This document shows positions 6,455 to 14,974 of a DNA stretch of 42,765 nt, one piece after another; the stretch's first letter is position 1, and every line of letters starts with the position of its first letter. Source of the stretch: Candidatus Hungatella pullicola (GTDB taxonomy: Bacteria; Bacillota; Clostridia; Lachnospirales; Lachnospiraceae); contig DXFU01000029.1 of NCBI GenBank assembly GCA_019114305.1, positions 1 to 42,765 of the forward strand. Reading direction: 5' to 3'. The position numbers and the translations under genes are program-made. The notes below the pieces were generated by a model, which was given only the letters and a program-made list of their open reading frames with translations, was not told the DNA's origin and made no database searches.

Positions 6455-7198
6455 CTATTCCAGATAGTCCAAAGGATCCGCTGCCTCGCCCTTATGCTCT
6501 AAACGAAAGTATACATTGGCTCCTTCCACCGAATAATATTTGGTAGGCTCCGCCACATATCCCAGTACTGCGCCCTGCTTAATGTATTCATTCTCCACCA
6601 CCTGAATTTCCTTCAGCTGTCCGCAGATTGTTCTGTAATCGTTTCCCATATTGAGAACCACATAATTTCCAATTTCTTCATTGGTTCCAATTTCCTCTAC
6701 CCTGGCATTGGCCGGTGCTACAACCGGTGTGCTGATATCGCCCTGTATCACAATTCCAGGATTACATTTGTACTGATCCAGCGTAGGAAAATAAATGGTG
6801 GATTCCATGCTGTAATCCAAAAGAACATTTCCCCGGACGGGCCAGGTCATTTTCGACCCATCGCTGAAGTTTAACACCAGGGAGTTGGCTGCTTCTTCCT
6901 CCTCCAGCCTCTGTGTTTCTTTTACAGCCTCCGCGCTGGGGGAACCAGCCGCCTTTATCTCGCTTTCTGTCTCCTTGGCGGCATCAGAGTCTCCTGCCAC
7001 AGCCATCTGTGTCTCCATAGGCAGTGTCTGCTCCGCAATCATACCGCTCTCCTCCGGTACTTCCAGATAAGGGCTCTCCCCCTCATCTCCTCTCTGAACT
7101 GTAATAATGCCTGCTGCGGCAACTATAGTCAGCAGACCCAGAACCAACAGTACAAGGAATACTTTATCCTTGAATAATTGACTCATTTTCTCCTTCAC
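6455..7198 (-). CDS. spoIIQ: SpoIIQ-like membrane protein with degenerate LytM/M23 domain
   Basis: About 247 residues: a short cytoplasmic start, one membrane segment (VFLVLLVLGLLTIVAAAGII), an acidic Ala/Glu-rich linker and a C-terminal LytM (peptidase M23) domain. SpoIIQ is made in the forespore and meets SpoIIIAH across the engulfing membranes. In active M23 enzymes the zinc is bound by HxxxD and HxH; here the first motif reads NPGIVIQGD and the second region VYFRLEH, so the metal-binding His residues are missing and the domain is probably structural, as in Bacillus SpoIIQ. The GTG at 7198 has GAGGTGAT at good spacing; ATG 7186 is an alternative. A longer frame from TTG 7258 overlaps spoIID and is unlikely. 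It follows spoIID closely, forming a two-gene engulfment operon closed by a terminator. Confidence 0.75.
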   Translation of the reverse strand: MKEKMSQLFKDKVFLVLLVLGLLTIVAAAGIITVQRGDEGESPYLEVPEESGMIAEQTLPMETQMAVAGDSDAAKETESEIKAAGSPSAEAVKETQRLEEEEAANSLVLNFSDGSKMTWPVRGNVLLDYSMESTIYFPTLDQYKCNPGIVIQGDISTPVVAPANARVEEIGTNEEIGNYVVLNMGNDYRTICGQLKEIQVVENEYIKQGAVLGYVAEPTKYYSVEGANVYFRLEHKGEAADPLDYLE

Positions 7199-7238
7199 GT
7201 TTATCACCTCGGTAATATTCTTACCAAGGCCGAAGAAC

Positions 7239-8135
7239 TTATTCAGAATTGACCACAATATTTTTATAAAAACAACTTAAAATCTCTTCTCCTGTTTTGC
7301 CTTCCTGAGCCATAAGTTTGGCTGTATACTGACTCAGGCCATATCCATGTCCAATCCCCTGGCAGATACTCCGTATCCCACCTTCATATTCTTCCAGCGC
7401 AAAACAGGAAGAAGGCAGCTCCAAAGCCTGGCGAATTTCTTCCCCGGTCAAAGTTCTCGTTCCGATCTGGGCCTGTTCCACATATCCGGCATCATCTCTT
7501 TTTATAATCTGAATGGTCTGCGGCAGCTGATCAGGTGATACAAACTTTTCCTGAGCCCACTGGTTCAGCTTATCGGCAAACTGCTGTTTTGTCCAAACAG
7601 AAACTGTGAGATACTCCTCTGCCTCCACATCCTTGGGACACTCCACCGGCTGCAGATAAGGATACTCCTGCGTGCCCATTCTGGTTCTGCCTGCGCTTGC
7701 CCTGTGAAAAAGGGGATCTATATAGTTTCCCTCGTAGGTTATGGTCTTTCCGCCTGTAGACCGTACCGCCTCTTCTGCTGCTTCATAGATCTCCCCATTC
7801 ATCTGTCCCCCTTCCCAATCTTCTATCTCCAATTCCTCTTCTCCAATCTCTGTCCTGCTTCCCATTTTTTTATAAACATAGGTACGGGCAATGATTGCCT
7901 GGGCACGCAAGGCCTCACAGCCATAATCTGCAGGGATTTGAGCAGCCACCAAAGGTATTAGATATTCTTCTGCGTCAACCTTTTTTTCCAATCCATTCTG
8001 CTGTATAACAATATATCTCCCACTGGGAAGAGTAAGAATCTCATCCTCTCCCTGAATGCGGCCTGTCCATGCTAGGGTCACCATATACGGAAGCAGAAGA
8101 GCTGCCAGAATAACCAGGACACATTTTTTCATCAT
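7239..8135 (-). CDS. spoIID: Stage II sporulation protein D (SpoIID/LytB domain), altered catalytic Glu
   Basis: 298 residues with an N-terminal membrane anchor (about 5-23) and a SpoIID domain: EEYLIPLVAAQIPADYG, then ALRAQAIIARTYVY, and near the C-terminus the ICQGIGHGYGLSQY motif typical of the family. SpoIID is a lytic transglycosylase that trims peptidoglycan during engulfment together with SpoIIM and SpoIIP. In characterised members the first motif contains a catalytic Glu (EMP or EIP); here it is Gln66 (AQIPAD). The enzyme may therefore be inactive or use another acid, or the motif may vary within this clade. An AAGGAGG site precedes ATG 8135. The spoIIQ-like gene follows. Identification is firm; activity is open. 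Confidence 0.87.
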   Translation of the reverse strand: MMKKCVLVILAALLLPYMVTLAWTGRIQGEDEILTLPSGRYIVIQQNGLEKKVDAEEYLIPLVAAQIPADYGCEALRAQAIIARTYVYKKMGSRTEIGEEELEIEDWEGGQMNGEIYEAAEEAVRSTGGKTITYEGNYIDPLFHRASAGRTRMGTQEYPYLQPVECPKDVEAEEYLTVSVWTKQQFADKLNQWAQEKFVSPDQLPQTIQIIKRDDAGYVEQAQIGTRTLTGEEIRQALELPSSCFALEEYEGGIRSICQGIGHGYGLSQYTAKLMAQEGKTGEEILSCFYKNIVVNSE

Positions 8136-8180
8136 GGGATCCTCCTTCTAAACCCATATGATTTCTTTTCATTCATATGA

Positions 8181-8217
8181 AAAAAAGAGCTTCGGAATTC
8201 CTCCAAAGCTCTTTTTT
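8181..8217 (-). terminator. Intrinsic terminator after glgP
   Basis: The stem AAGAGCTT/AAGCTCTT is flanked by A and T runs at 8181-8217. On the minus strand it follows the glgP stop at 8231 and ends in seven T. It closes the ileS-glgP unit. Confidence 0.8.
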
Positions 8218-8230
8218 AAGTATTTTATTC

Positions 8231-10684
8231 TTACAGCTCTACCTTTACTTTCTTTAAGTGCCAGATATCTTTCACATACTCCTCAATCGTTCTGTCAGAT
8301 GTGAATTTTCCGCTGTTGGCCACGTTAAGAATAGCAGCCTTTGCCCACCAATTTTCATCTCTGTACGCCTGATCCACTCTCCTCTGAGCTTCCGCATAAG
8401 ATGGAAGATCCTTCAGAATAAAGTAAGTATCAGCGCGGTCGCTGCTCTGATTGTTTAACAGAGAGTTATAAATATCACGGAACAGCTCCGGATCCTGAGG
8501 TGAATAGTAACCGTTAATCAGCTGCATCAACACTCTGCGGATCTCATAATCATTGTTAAAGATCTCCATAGGATTATAGCCGCCGTTATTTTCATAATTG
8601 ATTACTTCATCGGAGGACATACCGAAAATAAAGGCATTTTCTTCTCCTACTTCTTCCACGATTTCCACATTGGCTCCATCCATAGTTCCAATGGTCAAAG
8701 CACCGTTGAGCATGAATTTCATATTTCCGGTACCGGAAGCCTCTTTGCTGGCAGTAGAAATCTGCTCACTGACATCAGCAGCGGCGAAAATAATCTCCGC
8801 GTTGGAAACCTTATAGTCCTCAATAAATACAACTTTAATCTTTCCGTCAATGGACTTATCATTATTGATTACATCAGCAACGGCATTGATCAGTTTAATG
8901 GTGAGTTTTGCCCGATGATATCCGGCAGCTGCCTTTGCTCCAAAGATAAAAGTTCTGGGAACCATATCCATATTTGGATTATCTTTCAGCTGATTGTAAA
9001 GATACATGACATGGAGAATGTTCATAAGCTGGCGCTTATACTCATGAAGTCTCTTTACCTGTACATCAAAAATGGATCTGGGATTTACTTCGATTCCGTT
9101 GTGTTCTTTAATGTATTTTGCCAGACGTACCTTATTCTGGAATTTAATATCCATAAACTCCTGACGGCATTTGGGATCTTCCGCATAAACGGCCAGACGG
9201 TGAATATGAGGCAGATTGGTAATCCAGTCGTCTCCAATCTTGGTGCTTACCCAGTCAGCCAAAAGAGGATTTCCGTGAAGAAGAAATCTTCTCTGGGTAA
9301 TGCCGTTTGTCTTATTATTGAACTTCTCCGGCATCATTTCATAGAAATCCCTCAGCTCCTGCTTCTTCAGAATTTCAGTATGCAGTCTTGCCACTCCGTT
9401 GACAGAAAAGCCTCCTACAATGGCTAAATTGGCCATGCGGACCTGGCCGTCATAAATAACTGCCATTTTGCGGATCTTTTCCTGGTTGCCCGGATACATC
9501 TGCTGGATCTGGCCTACAAATCGGCGGTTGATCTCCTCTACAATCTGATAGATTCTTGGAAGCAGTCTGGAAAACAGTTCAATCGGCCATTTTTCCAATG
9601 CCTCAGACATTATGGTGTGGTTCGTATACGCACAGGTCTTTGTAGTAATTTCCCAAGCCTCATCCCATGACAGACAGTACTCATCCAAAAGAATCCTCAT
9701 AAGCTCCGGAACAGCTACTGTTGGATGGGTATCATTCAGCTGGAACACGGTCTTCTCATAAAATTTATGAATATCATCGTGTTTTTCCATATATTTCTTT
9801 ACTGCTCTCTGAACACTGGCAGAAATAAAGAAATACTGCTGTTTCAAACGAAGCTCCTTACCTGCATAATGATTGTCATTGGGATAAAGCACCTCCACAA
9901 TGGTCTTGGCCAGATTCTGCTGCTCCACCGCTTTCTGGTAATCTCCCTTATCAAAGGAATCCAGGCTGAACGTATCAATGGCTTCCGCATCCCAGATTCT
10001 TAAGGTGTTTACCACATTGTTGCCATATCCCACAATAGGCATATCATAAGGCACAGCCCTTACAGACTGATATCCTTCCTGAACAAAATGCTCTCTTCCA
10101 TTCTCCCATACAGTCTTTACATATCCGCCGAATTTTACCTCGGTAGCATATTCTGCACGGCGGATTTCAAAGGGATAGCCGTTCTTCAGCCAGTCATCAG
10201 GAACCTCCATCTGATAGCCGTTTTCTATTTTCTGCTTAAACATACCGTAGCGGTACCGAATTCCGCAGCCATATGCAGGATAGCCTAAAGTTGCCAGGGA
10301 ATCTAAGAAGCAGGCAGCCAGACGGCCTAAGCCGCCGTTTCCTAAAGCCGGATCCGGTTCCTGATCCTCGATGGCATTAAGGTCAAAGCCCAGCTCAGCC
10401 AACACTTCTTTAATCTCCGGCTGTGCCATAATGTTGATAATGTTATTGCCCAGAGCTCTTCCCATGAGGAATTCCATAGACAGATAATACAGTGTCTTTA
10501 CATCCTGTTTTTCATACTCTTTGTGAGTGGCAATCCACTCATCAATAATAACATCCTTTACCGCATAAGCCACTGCCTGGAATACCTGCTCCATGGTTGC
10601 CTCTTCTATTGTTCTGCGGTACATATTTTTCACATTGTCCAGAACACTTTTCTTAAAGACCTCTTTGTCAAATCCCATTTTCAT
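8231..10684 (-). CDS. glgP: Glycogen/starch/alpha-glucan phosphorylase
   Basis: An 817-residue GT35 phosphorylase that releases glucose-1-phosphate from glycogen or maltodextrin with pyridoxal phosphate as cofactor. The length is normal. Recognisable parts are the N-terminal LYYLSMEFLMGRALGNN, the EDQEPDPALGNGGLGRLA block, NGITQRRFLL and the pyridoxal-phosphate site EASGTGNMKFMLNGAL (Lys near residue 645). ATG 10684 is chosen because AGGAGG overlaps the ileS stop 10 nt upstream; the longer frame to 10750 runs back into ileS. It follows ileS by 14 bp with no terminator between them, so it should share the ileS promoter and T-box. Glycogen synthesis genes are not in the window. Substrate preference between glycogen and maltodextrin cannot be told. 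Confidence 0.95.
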   Translation of the reverse strand: MKMGFDKEVFKKSVLDNVKNMYRRTIEEATMEQVFQAVAYAVKDVIIDEWIATHKEYEKQDVKTLYYLSMEFLMGRALGNNIINIMAQPEIKEVLAELGFDLNAIEDQEPDPALGNGGLGRLAACFLDSLATLGYPAYGCGIRYRYGMFKQKIENGYQMEVPDDWLKNGYPFEIRRAEYATEVKFGGYVKTVWENGREHFVQEGYQSVRAVPYDMPIVGYGNNVVNTLRIWDAEAIDTFSLDSFDKGDYQKAVEQQNLAKTIVEVLYPNDNHYAGKELRLKQQYFFISASVQRAVKKYMEKHDDIHKFYEKTVFQLNDTHPTVAVPELMRILLDEYCLSWDEAWEITTKTCAYTNHTIMSEALEKWPIELFSRLLPRIYQIVEEINRRFVGQIQQMYPGNQEKIRKMAVIYDGQVRMANLAIVGGFSVNGVARLHTEILKKQELRDFYEMMPEKFNNKTNGITQRRFLLHGNPLLADWVSTKIGDDWITNLPHIHRLAVYAEDPKCRQEFMDIKFQNKVRLAKYIKEHNGIEVNPRSIFDVQVKRLHEYKRQLMNILHVMYLYNQLKDNPNMDMVPRTFIFGAKAAAGYHRAKLTIKLINAVADVINNDKSIDGKIKVVFIEDYKVSNAEIIFAAADVSEQISTASKEASGTGNMKFMLNGALTIGTMDGANVEIVEEVGEENAFIFGMSSDEVINYENNGGYNPMEIFNNDYEIRRVLMQLINGYYSPQDPELFRDIYNSLLNNQSSDRADTYFILKDLPSYAEAQRRVDQAYRDENWWAKAAILNVANSGKFTSDRTIEEYVKDIWHLKKVKVEL

Positions 10685-10698
10685 TTCTGAATAACCTC

Positions 10699-13600
10699 CT
10701 ATTGGATCCTCTCCACACCCAAACGGACTGCTTCCCCGTTGATATTCCATTCTTTGGTATATCCAGCCATACGGTCAAAGCAAATATCTTCTGCCAGCAC
10801 TTCAGTCTTCACGTCATCTCCATGGGCCTTGAGAATCTTCTCGATTTTTTCATTTTCTCCGCTGTAAACACGAATGTGGTCTGTTACCTGGAATCCCGCT
10901 TCCTTACGCATAGTCTGAACCTTGCTGATCAATTCTCTCACAAAGCCTTCCTCTATCAGCTCGTCTGACAAATTGGTATCCAGTACTACAGTCACTGCCC
11001 CGTCGCCTTCTGATACATATCCTTCTTTCTGGGCTGTATCTATCAAAAGATCGTCTTTTGTCAATTCTACAGAAACTCCGTCAAATTCAAAAGTAAGAAC
11101 CCCTTTTTCATTAAGGGTATCCATAGCCTCATTGCCGTTCATCTCTGTCAGGGCCTGTCTAATGTGATTCAGCTGTTTTCCGTACTTAGGACCTACAGTC
11201 TTTAACTGAGGCTTAAAGGTATAAGAGGTAAATTCTCTCACATCATCAGTGAAAATAACCTGTTTTACATTCAGTTCCTCTTCAACGATCTCCTTATAAA
11301 AATCAGGAAGAACATTGGGAGCTTTTACAAACATACGTCCAATGGGCTGACGGTTCTTGATATTAGCAGTATTTCTGGCAGCCCGGCCCAAAACTACAAT
11401 CTTTAATACCTCATCCATGCGGCTTTCCAGCTCTTTATCAATATGAGCCTGATCAGCAGCAGGGAAATTGCACAAATGAATGCTTTCCGGGGCATCCCTG
11501 TCAACCTTACGCACCAGATTCTGATAGATCTGCTCTGTCATAAAGGGAATCATAGGAGCGGCTGTCTTGCTTACTGTTACCAGAGCAGTGTAAAGAGTCA
11601 TATAGGCATTGATCTTATCCTGTTCCATACCTTTTGCCCAGAAACGATCTCTGCTCCTTCTTACATACCAGTTGCTCATATCATCCACAAATTCCTGGAG
11701 CGCTCTGGCCGCCTCTGGAATCTGATAATTTTCCAGACAGCTGTCCACAGTAAGAACCAGACTGTTCAGCTTGGAGAGCAGCCATTTATCCATAACAGAA
11801 AGTTTCTCATAGTCCAATGTATACTTTGTGGGATCAAATTCATCTATATTCGCATAAAGAACGAAGAATGCATAGGTATTCCACAAGGTTCCCATAAACT
11901 TTCTCTGACCTTCCATTACAGCCTTGCCATGGAAACGGTTCGGCAGCCATGGAGCGCTGTTAATATAAAAATACCAGCGAATAGCGTCAGCTCCGTAGGT
12001 CTCAAGAGCCTCAAAAGGATCTACTGCATTTCCTTTGGACTTACTCATTTTCTGTCCATTCTCATCCTGAACATGTCCCAAAACAATAACATTTTTATAA
12101 GGAGCCTTATTGAATATCAGGGTAGAAATAGCCAGCAGCGAATAAAACCATCCTCTTGTCTGATCTACAGCCTCGGAAATAAAGTCTGCCGGAAACTGCT
12201 GCTCAAACACTTCTTTATTCTCAAACGGATAATGATGCTGGGCAAAAGGCATAGAGCCAGAATCAAACCAGCAGTCAATCACCTCAGGAACGCGCTTCAT
12301 CTCTTTTCCGCACTTGGGACAATTAATCGTAACCGCATCAATATAGGGGCGGTGCAGTTCAATATCATCAGGACAATTGGAAGACATGCTCTTTAATTCC
12401 TCAATGCTTCCGATGGAATGCTGATGTCCGCACTCACACTCCCATACATTAAGAGGTGTTCCCCAATAACGGTTTCTGCTGATTCCCCAATCCTGAACAT
12501 TCTCCAGCCAGTCTCCGAAACGGCCTTTTCCAATGCTTTCCGGAATCCAATTAATGGTATTGTTGTTGCGGATGAGATCTTCCTTTACCGCCGTCATCTT
12601 AATAAACCAGGATTCTCTGGCGTAATAGATCAGCGGTGTGTCACATCTCCAGCAGTGAGGATAGCTGTGCTCAAATAAAGGCGCGGAAAATAAAAGTCCT
12701 CTCTCCTCCAGATCCTTTAACACCATAGGATCCGCCTTCTTGCAGAAAGTTCCTGCCCACTTAGTCTCCGCTGTCATCTCGCCTTTTGCATCTACCAGCT
12801 GAACAAATGGAAGATCATATTTTCTTCCCACCTTTGAGTCGTCCTCACCAAAAGCCGGCGCAATATGAACGACACCAGTACCGTCCATTAAAGTAACATA
12901 GGTATCGCACACTACATAATATGCCTTCTTGGAAGGCTTAACGAAATCAAACAGGGGCTCGTACTCTGTGTACTCCAGATCCTTTCCCTTGTATCTCTCC
13001 AGGATTTCATACTGGCCCTCAAGAACAGACTCACACAGTGCTTCTGCCAGATAATAGGTATAGTCCCCATTTTTAATCTTCACATAGGTCTCATCCGGAT
13101 GGACACAGAGAGCCACATTTGACGGCAGTGTCCACGGCGTTGTGGTCCAGGCCAGAATATAAGCATCCTCTCCCTTTACCTTAAAGCGGGCAATGGCAGA
13201 GCGTTCTTTTACATCTTTGTATCCCTGAGCCACCTCATGGCTGGACAGAGGGGTACCGCATCTTGGACAGTAAGGCACAATTTTAAAGCCTTTATACAAA
13301 AGTCCCTTTTCCCAGATCTGCTTCAAAGCCCACCATTCAGATTCTATAAATGTATTGTCATAAGTTACATACGGATGCTCCATGTCTGCCCAGAAACCTA
13401 CAGTCTTGGAGAAATCTTCCCACATTCCCTTATACTTCCAAACACTTTCTTTACAATGCTTGATAAAGGGTTCCAAACCGTATTCCTCGATCTGTTCCTT
13501 TCCGTCCAGGCCCAGCATCTTTTCCACTTCCAGCTCTACGGGAAGACCATGGGTATCCCATCCGGCCTTTCTCGGCACATCATAGCCTTTCATAGTCCGG

Positions 13601-13812
13601 TATCTGGGGATCATATCCTTAATAACCCTGGTAAGCACATGACCAATATGAGGCTTTCCGTTGGCAGTTGGCGGGCCATCATAAAACGTATAGGTCTTTG
13701 CCTTCTTTCTGTTATCAATACTTTTCTGAAAGATATGATTGTCTTCCCAGAACTTTTCAACTTCTTTCTCTCTGGCAACAAAATTCAAGTCTGTTGGAAC
13801 CTTGTTGTACAT
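10699..13812 (-). CDS. ileS: Isoleucyl-tRNA synthetase
   Basis: A 1037-residue class I synthetase that charges tRNA-Ile. The PHIGHV motif is at residues 54-59 and KMSKSKGN near residue 600. The CP1 editing domain lies between, and a zinc-type Cys cluster (CPRCGTPL, CWRCDTPL, CPKCGKEM) is present. The long form with start MYNKVPTDLNFVAREKEVEK is the eukaryote-like type 2 IleRS, a group often less sensitive to mupirocin. ATG 13812 has AAGGAGGA 8 nt upstream; the longer frame to 13863 has no site. Upstream is a T-box leader and a consensus promoter; downstream is glgP. Several long open frames on the opposite strand are shadows of this gene. Confidence 0.97.
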   Translation of the reverse strand: MYNKVPTDLNFVAREKEVEKFWEDNHIFQKSIDNRKKAKTYTFYDGPPTANGKPHIGHVLTRVIKDMIPRYRTMKGYDVPRKAGWDTHGLPVELEVEKMLGLDGKEQIEEYGLEPFIKHCKESVWKYKGMWEDFSKTVGFWADMEHPYVTYDNTFIESEWWALKQIWEKGLLYKGFKIVPYCPRCGTPLSSHEVAQGYKDVKERSAIARFKVKGEDAYILAWTTTPWTLPSNVALCVHPDETYVKIKNGDYTYYLAEALCESVLEGQYEILERYKGKDLEYTEYEPLFDFVKPSKKAYYVVCDTYVTLMDGTGVVHIAPAFGEDDSKVGRKYDLPFVQLVDAKGEMTAETKWAGTFCKKADPMVLKDLEERGLLFSAPLFEHSYPHCWRCDTPLIYYARESWFIKMTAVKEDLIRNNNTINWIPESIGKGRFGDWLENVQDWGISRNRYWGTPLNVWECECGHQHSIGSIEELKSMSSNCPDDIELHRPYIDAVTINCPKCGKEMKRVPEVIDCWFDSGSMPFAQHHYPFENKEVFEQQFPADFISEAVDQTRGWFYSLLAISTLIFNKAPYKNVIVLGHVQDENGQKMSKSKGNAVDPFEALETYGADAIRWYFYINSAPWLPNRFHGKAVMEGQRKFMGTLWNTYAFFVLYANIDEFDPTKYTLDYEKLSVMDKWLLSKLNSLVLTVDSCLENYQIPEAARALQEFVDDMSNWYVRRSRDRFWAKGMEQDKINAYMTLYTALVTVSKTAAPMIPFMTEQIYQNLVRKVDRDAPESIHLCNFPAADQAHIDKELESRMDEVLKIVVLGRAARNTANIKNRQPIGRMFVKAPNVLPDFYKEIVEEELNVKQVIFTDDVREFTSYTFKPQLKTVGPKYGKQLNHIRQALTEMNGNEAMDTLNEKGVLTFEFDGVSVELTKDDLLIDTAQKEGYVSEGDGAVTVVLDTNLSDELIEEGFVRELISKVQTMRKEAGFQVTDHIRVYSGENEKIEKILKAHGDDVKTEVLAEDICFDRMAGYTKEWNINGEAVRLGVERIQ

Positions 13813-13864
13813 TGTCTGAGTCCTCCTTCTCTTACTTCCATCAGCAGTCAGCTGAGCGTACACA

Positions 13865-14127
13865 AAAACAAAAAAGCCCTCATCCTGTAATCAGGACGAA
13901 GGCAGGGTTCTCCGCTGTACCACCTATTACTGCATACCTGTATATGCGCTCCCCTTAACGCAGGAACCGCGGCCTGGCTTACTTCTCTGTTTCAGCCGGC
14001 AACTCCGGAGTGATCTTCACTGCCGTATGACTCTCACCGGACTTTCACCATCTCCGGCTCGCTTTGGATTTTATACAGCGTTACTGTCTCCTTCAACGTC
14101 TTTTCATAGATTGATTCTCTCACATGC
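13865..14127 (-). promoter_or_regulatory. T-box leader (Ile) with antiterminator/terminator
   Basis: The minus-strand leader of ileS contains the T-box core GGTGGTACAGCGGAG (around 13925-13911), which pairs with uncharged tRNA. It is followed by a terminator hairpin (GCCTTCGTCCTG 13903-13892 with CAGGATGAGGGC 13887-13876) and a T run. An AUC isoleucine codon sits in GTGAAGATCACTC, the likely specifier region. Uncharged tRNA-Ile should favour read-through into ileS and probably glgP. Confidence 0.85.
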
Positions 14128-14133
14128 CTAATT

Positions 14134-14162
14134 ATTATAGATTTTACAGGAAGAAATGTCAA
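14134..14162 (-). promoter_or_regulatory. Consensus promoter of the ileS T-box transcript
   Basis: TTGACA (14162-14157), 17 bp, TATAAT (14139-14134) on the minus strand: a perfect housekeeping promoter. The expected start is near 14127. Confidence 0.88.
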
Positions 14163-14186
14163 GGGAAAACCTGGGAAAATCACATA

Positions 14187-14570
14187 GAAACGGGTATCCA
14201 TCCATCAATCAGAATGTGATACCCGTTCTACCATACTTCATCCATTGGACTATTTCCTTTCTTTTGTCGATACAAATGTACCAGGATGCTCTATATACAA
14301 TATTCCTTCTGCAGCCTTTCAATGTAATCTCACTTCAAATCAATGGGTGCACGTAGGAACTTTCTTCCCCTGCATAACGAATATTGGAAATAATATGATT
14401 TTCCGCTTTTTCCTTCCGGCTTCATCCATGCTTTCGCATTTATCCATCACCGGAGCAATGATTATATGAATTGTGCAGATCGGTTTTCCTGCCTGACTAA
14501 ACGCTCAGGTGGCTGTTATCATTTCGGTGGAATCTCCTCCTTTCTTATTTGCTTTCTTCTTTCTTTTGAT
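14187..14570 (-). ncRNA. Candidate small non-coding transcript upstream of ileS
   Basis: A promoter with perfect -10 and 17-bp spacing (14605-14577) faces this otherwise gene-free stretch. A strong hairpin, AACGGGTATC with GATACCCGTT (14189-14228), closes it, although the T tract after it is weak. Between them I see a hairpin with a GAAA tetraloop (ATGC-GAAA-GCAT, 14439-14428) inside an outer CCGG/CCGG stem (14453-14450 and 14419-14416). I see no convincing gene: the best frame (14447-14340, 35 codons) lacks a ribosome binding site. An AAAGGAGG with a five-codon frame (Met-Ile-Thr-Ala-Thr) occurs near the start of the transcript. I do not recognise a known RNA family. It could also be an extended second leader for ileS. 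Confidence 0.3.
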
Positions 14571-14576
14571 GGTTAT

Positions 14577-14605
14577 ATTATATATCATATGGAATATTTT
14601 TTCAA
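14577..14605 (-). promoter_or_regulatory. Promoter of the candidate small transcript
   Basis: TTGAAA (14605-14600), 17 bp, TATAAT (14582-14577) on the minus strand. The stretch 14606-14850 beyond it is extremely AT-rich and holds no gene I can support. Confidence 0.6.
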
Positions 14606-14856
14606 TACATTTTAGAAATTCTTAATATATTATTTTAATATTATATTTTTTATCGAAATTATTACATTTATATTACATATATTCCCACTTTATTCTGATT
14701 TTATTTTTAATATTTTGTGTTTGTTTGTATTTTTCTGTTTATTTGTTAAATTATATATATTTTTTTACAATCTATCTCTTTGTCTGATTCTGCCGTTATC
14801 CCTTCTCTCAACCTTAAAAAACAATATTTTTTATTGTTATTTTTTTGTCAATCTCA

Positions 14857-14884
14857 TTGTATTTTCTCCATCTTATGATATAAT
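14857..14884 (+). promoter_or_regulatory. Likely pncB promoter
   Basis: TTGTAT, 16 bp, TATAAT on the plus strand, about 90 bp before pncB. The leader contains a short GGGATGCGTCCC hairpin of unknown meaning. Confidence 0.5.
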
Positions 14885-14974
14885 AGGGACATTTAAAACC
14901 GCTTCCGATCCGCCAGGAATTGGAGGCAGATCAAAATACAGGGATGCGTCCCTCAAAAGAAAAGGGGAATTATC

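Noticed and set aside
11443-12396. 317-codon frame on the plus strand opposite ileS
   Set aside because: Antisense shadow of a well-supported synthetase gene; no ribosome binding site and no recognisable domain.
14340-14447. 35-codon minus-strand frame in the intergenic region upstream of ileS
   Set aside because: No ribosome binding site and no similarity I can recognise; kept only as part of the candidate RNA.
14416-14453. Cyclic-di-GMP (GEMM) riboswitch suggested by the GAAA-capped hairpin
   Set aside because: The conserved sequences that should flank the tetraloop stem in GEMM RNAs are absent.
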